Assembly (NCBI GenBank): GCA_009704065.1
Contig: WLEX01000077.1
Location: 1 to 6,181, forward strand
Source: Actinomycetota bacterium
GTDB lineage: Bacteria > Actinomycetota > Acidimicrobiia > Acidimicrobiales > Ilumatobacteraceae
DNA length: 6,181 nucleotides
Direction of reading: 5' to 3'
Below are positions 5,093 to 6,181 of this stretch, in pieces. The first letter of the stretch is position 1. Each line of letters starts with the position of its first letter. A program made the translations under genes and the position numbers. Under the pieces are notes generated by a model, which was given only the letters and a program-made list of their open reading frames with translations, had not been told where the DNA came from and searched no databases.

Positions 5093-6070
5093 TTACGGCT
5101 TGTCTAAATATGGCGCAATCATCTGATTGCACCAGTTCCACAAATTTGTTCGCGCGTCGCGAGTATCGCTGCGTTTTGTAGTGGGAATTTTATGGATGCT
5201 TCGAATTTCGCGATCAGACCAAAAAGATCCGCTAGCTCCAGGTATTGGCTGCACCGCCGCTAGCCAAGAAATGGTGTCGGAACCTTGCTTCAAAGAACGC
5301 AAAATCGGTTTTGTGATCTGTCGAAACTTTGGGATTGATTCCTGAACACCGGGAGTATCTGCCCATCCCGGATGCATCGCATCAAAATGAATTGAGCGTT
5401 CCTTCTCAGCCCACATTTCATTGAGAGTTACTTGCGCACGTTTCGCGATTGCGTATTGCTTAGAGCCGTTATACGCATCTTCTCTCATCTCCAAAGTGCG
5501 ACCAGGTCCGATCATTGGCAACTCAGCTGAATACATTCCACCCGAGGAAACAGTGATCACGCGACCCTGTGCAGCATGAAGTTGCTGCAACAAAAGAGTG
5601 GTGAGAAGGTGTGGGCCCAGAACATGGCTAGCGATTGTTTGCTCAGTGCGTTGCGGCGAAAGCTCACGGGTATTCAGCAAGGCACCTGCATTATGCACAA
5701 GTGCATGTACTTGTGGAAACTGCGCTGCAATTGACTGGCCTGCATTCTGTACAGAAGCCAGATCGCCCATTTCGGCAACTACACATACTGGCTGTGGACC
5801 CGTGCAGAGTGATGCAACAGAGTCGATGATGGCTGCACATTTCTCTGCGTTACGTGCGACCAAGACCAATTGTGCGCCAGTGGGAGCCAATGTACGAACG
5901 CATTCTGCACCCAAGCCTGAGGTAGGACCAGTGATGACAATCACTTTTCCTGCAAGATCGAAAGTTGAAACGTCTTCCCAATTATTAAGGCGTGACCGAG
6001 ATATGTATCCGATTCGCGAAAAACCTGGAACAATCAATGCATCCAATACATTGCTAATCAACTTATTCAT
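5093..6070 (-). CDS. DHRS12-like short-chain dehydrogenase/reductase
   Basis: A 325-residue SDR with an N-terminal leader typical of the DHRS12-like group (V-P-G-F-S-R-I-G-Y near residues 14-22). The Rossmann cofactor motif is T47-G-P-T-S-G-L-G54, with R73 after the second strand. N127-A-G-A follows, and the catalytic set is S175/S176 in V-S-S-G-G-M-Y, Y206 and K210 (Y-A-I-A-K). M-H-P-G-W-A-D-T-P-G-V and Q-G-S-D-T downstream closely match human DHRS12 as I recall it. It should be an NAD(P)(H)-dependent oxidoreductase of an alcohol/carbonyl pair. The position of the usual catalytic Asn reads H149 (S-H-V-L-G-P). The ATG at 6070 gives MNKLISNVLD, the expected N-terminus, with AGG about ten nt upstream; a longer frame from TTG 6142 adds 24 unlike residues. 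It converges on the FAH gene with a 10-nt gap. A link to that pathway is possible but unproven. Confidence 0.92.
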   Translation of the reverse strand: MNKLISNVLDALIVPGFSRIGYISRSRLNNWEDVSTFDLAGKVIVITGPTSGLGAECVRTLAPTGAQLVLVARNAEKCAAIIDSVASLCTGPQPVCVVAEMGDLASVQNAGQSIAAQFPQVHALVHNAGALLNTRELSPQRTEQTIASHVLGPHLLTTLLLQQLHAAQGRVITVSSGGMYSAELPMIGPGRTLEMREDAYNGSKQYAIAKRAQVTLNEMWAEKERSIHFDAMHPGWADTPGVQESIPKFRQITKPILRSLKQGSDTISWLAAVQPIPGASGSFWSDREIRSIHKIPTTKRSDTRDARTNLWNWCNQMIAPYLDKP

Positions 6071-6140
6071 ACTGTGACAACCTGCCATAACATTAGGGAC
6101 CCAAAAGCTCCACACAGAGTCCATGCAATTGTTCGTGGCC

Positions 6141-6158
6141 AATTAGTAAGAACTAATT
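6141..6158. promoter_or_regulatory. Inverted repeat AATTAGT-N4-ACTAATT upstream of the SDR gene
   Basis: Perfect seven-base arms with a 4-nt spacer (AAGA) lie about 70 nt upstream of the SDR start, in AT-rich DNA near the window edge. The repeat is suitable as a binding site for a dimeric regulator of the SDR gene or of a gene beyond 6181. It shares the half-site TTAGT/ACTAA with the palindrome at 4204-4219, but the half-sites are 4 nt apart here and 6 nt apart there. Bases 6071-6181 otherwise hold no gene that I can support. Confidence 0.4.
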
Positions 6159-6181
6159 CTCGTCCTACCTGAGCATCGGGA

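Noticed and set aside
5070..5095. TAAGTG/CACTTA stem between the convergent FAH and SDR stops as a bidirectional terminator
   Set aside because: Only 6 bp with a 14-nt loop and no T-tract on either strand; likely chance.
5693..5706. Palindrome ATGCAC-AA-GTGCAT
   Set aside because: It lies inside the SDR coding sequence at the conserved V-H-N-A-G motif, where repeated Val-His/Ala codons explain it; no regulatory context.
5598..6077. 159-codon open frame on the plus strand opposite the SDR gene
   Set aside because: It is fully antisense to a well-supported SDR, rich in Cys, Arg and Thr without a recognisable pattern, and explained by the codon bias of the opposite strand.
6071..6142. SDR extension to TTG 6142
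   Set aside because: The added 24 residues do not match the group; MNKLISNVLD at 6070 is the expected N-terminus.

Overview
The window looks like accessory chromosomal DNA from an actinomycete. The evidence is the gene content: an HTH_67/SCO6745-type protein, a DUF2071 protein, an actinobacterial-type SRPBCC protein and a DHRS12-like SDR. Two starts also look leaderless, with a TANNNT hexamer 6-7 nt before the ATG. Base composition is near 50% GC by eye, low for Streptomyces-type actinomycetes and more like aquatic lineages such as Acidimicrobiia/Ilumatobacteraceae. That placement is an inference. I see no tRNA, rRNA, CRISPR array, transposase or phage gene.

Left part (1-1508): the C-terminal end of an HTH_67/SCO6745-like gene (+) meets a DUF2071 gene (-), and their stop codons overlap. 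Divergent from the DUF2071 gene is a small SRPBCC ligand-binding-fold gene (+). It is followed by a hairpin-plus-T-tract terminator in a 150-bp gap.

Central part (1659-5082): this is the most coherent unit. Reading on the minus strand, a single-domain extradiol dioxygenase-like VOC gene, a TetR-family regulator and an MhpA-like FAD monooxygenase are joined by two ATGA overlaps, so they are almost certainly one operon. Divergent from it is a fumarylacetoacetate-hydrolase-family gene (+). The short region between the two divergent starts holds a perfect TTAGTCA-N2-TGACTAA palindrome, the best candidate operator for the TetR protein, next to a symmetric ACTATAGT that can serve as a -10 element on either strand. 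The inferred scheme is that the monooxygenase hydroxylates an aromatic compound to a catechol-type diol, the VOC enzyme cleaves the ring, and the FAH-family enzyme processes the ring-opened product, with TetR derepressing both arms when substrate is present. The substrate cannot be read from sequence.

Right part (5093-6181): a DHRS12-like SDR gene (-) converges on the FAH gene with a 10-nt gap. Upstream of it lies a second inverted repeat (AATTAGT-N4-ACTAATT) near the window edge. Whether the SDR belongs to the same pathway is open.
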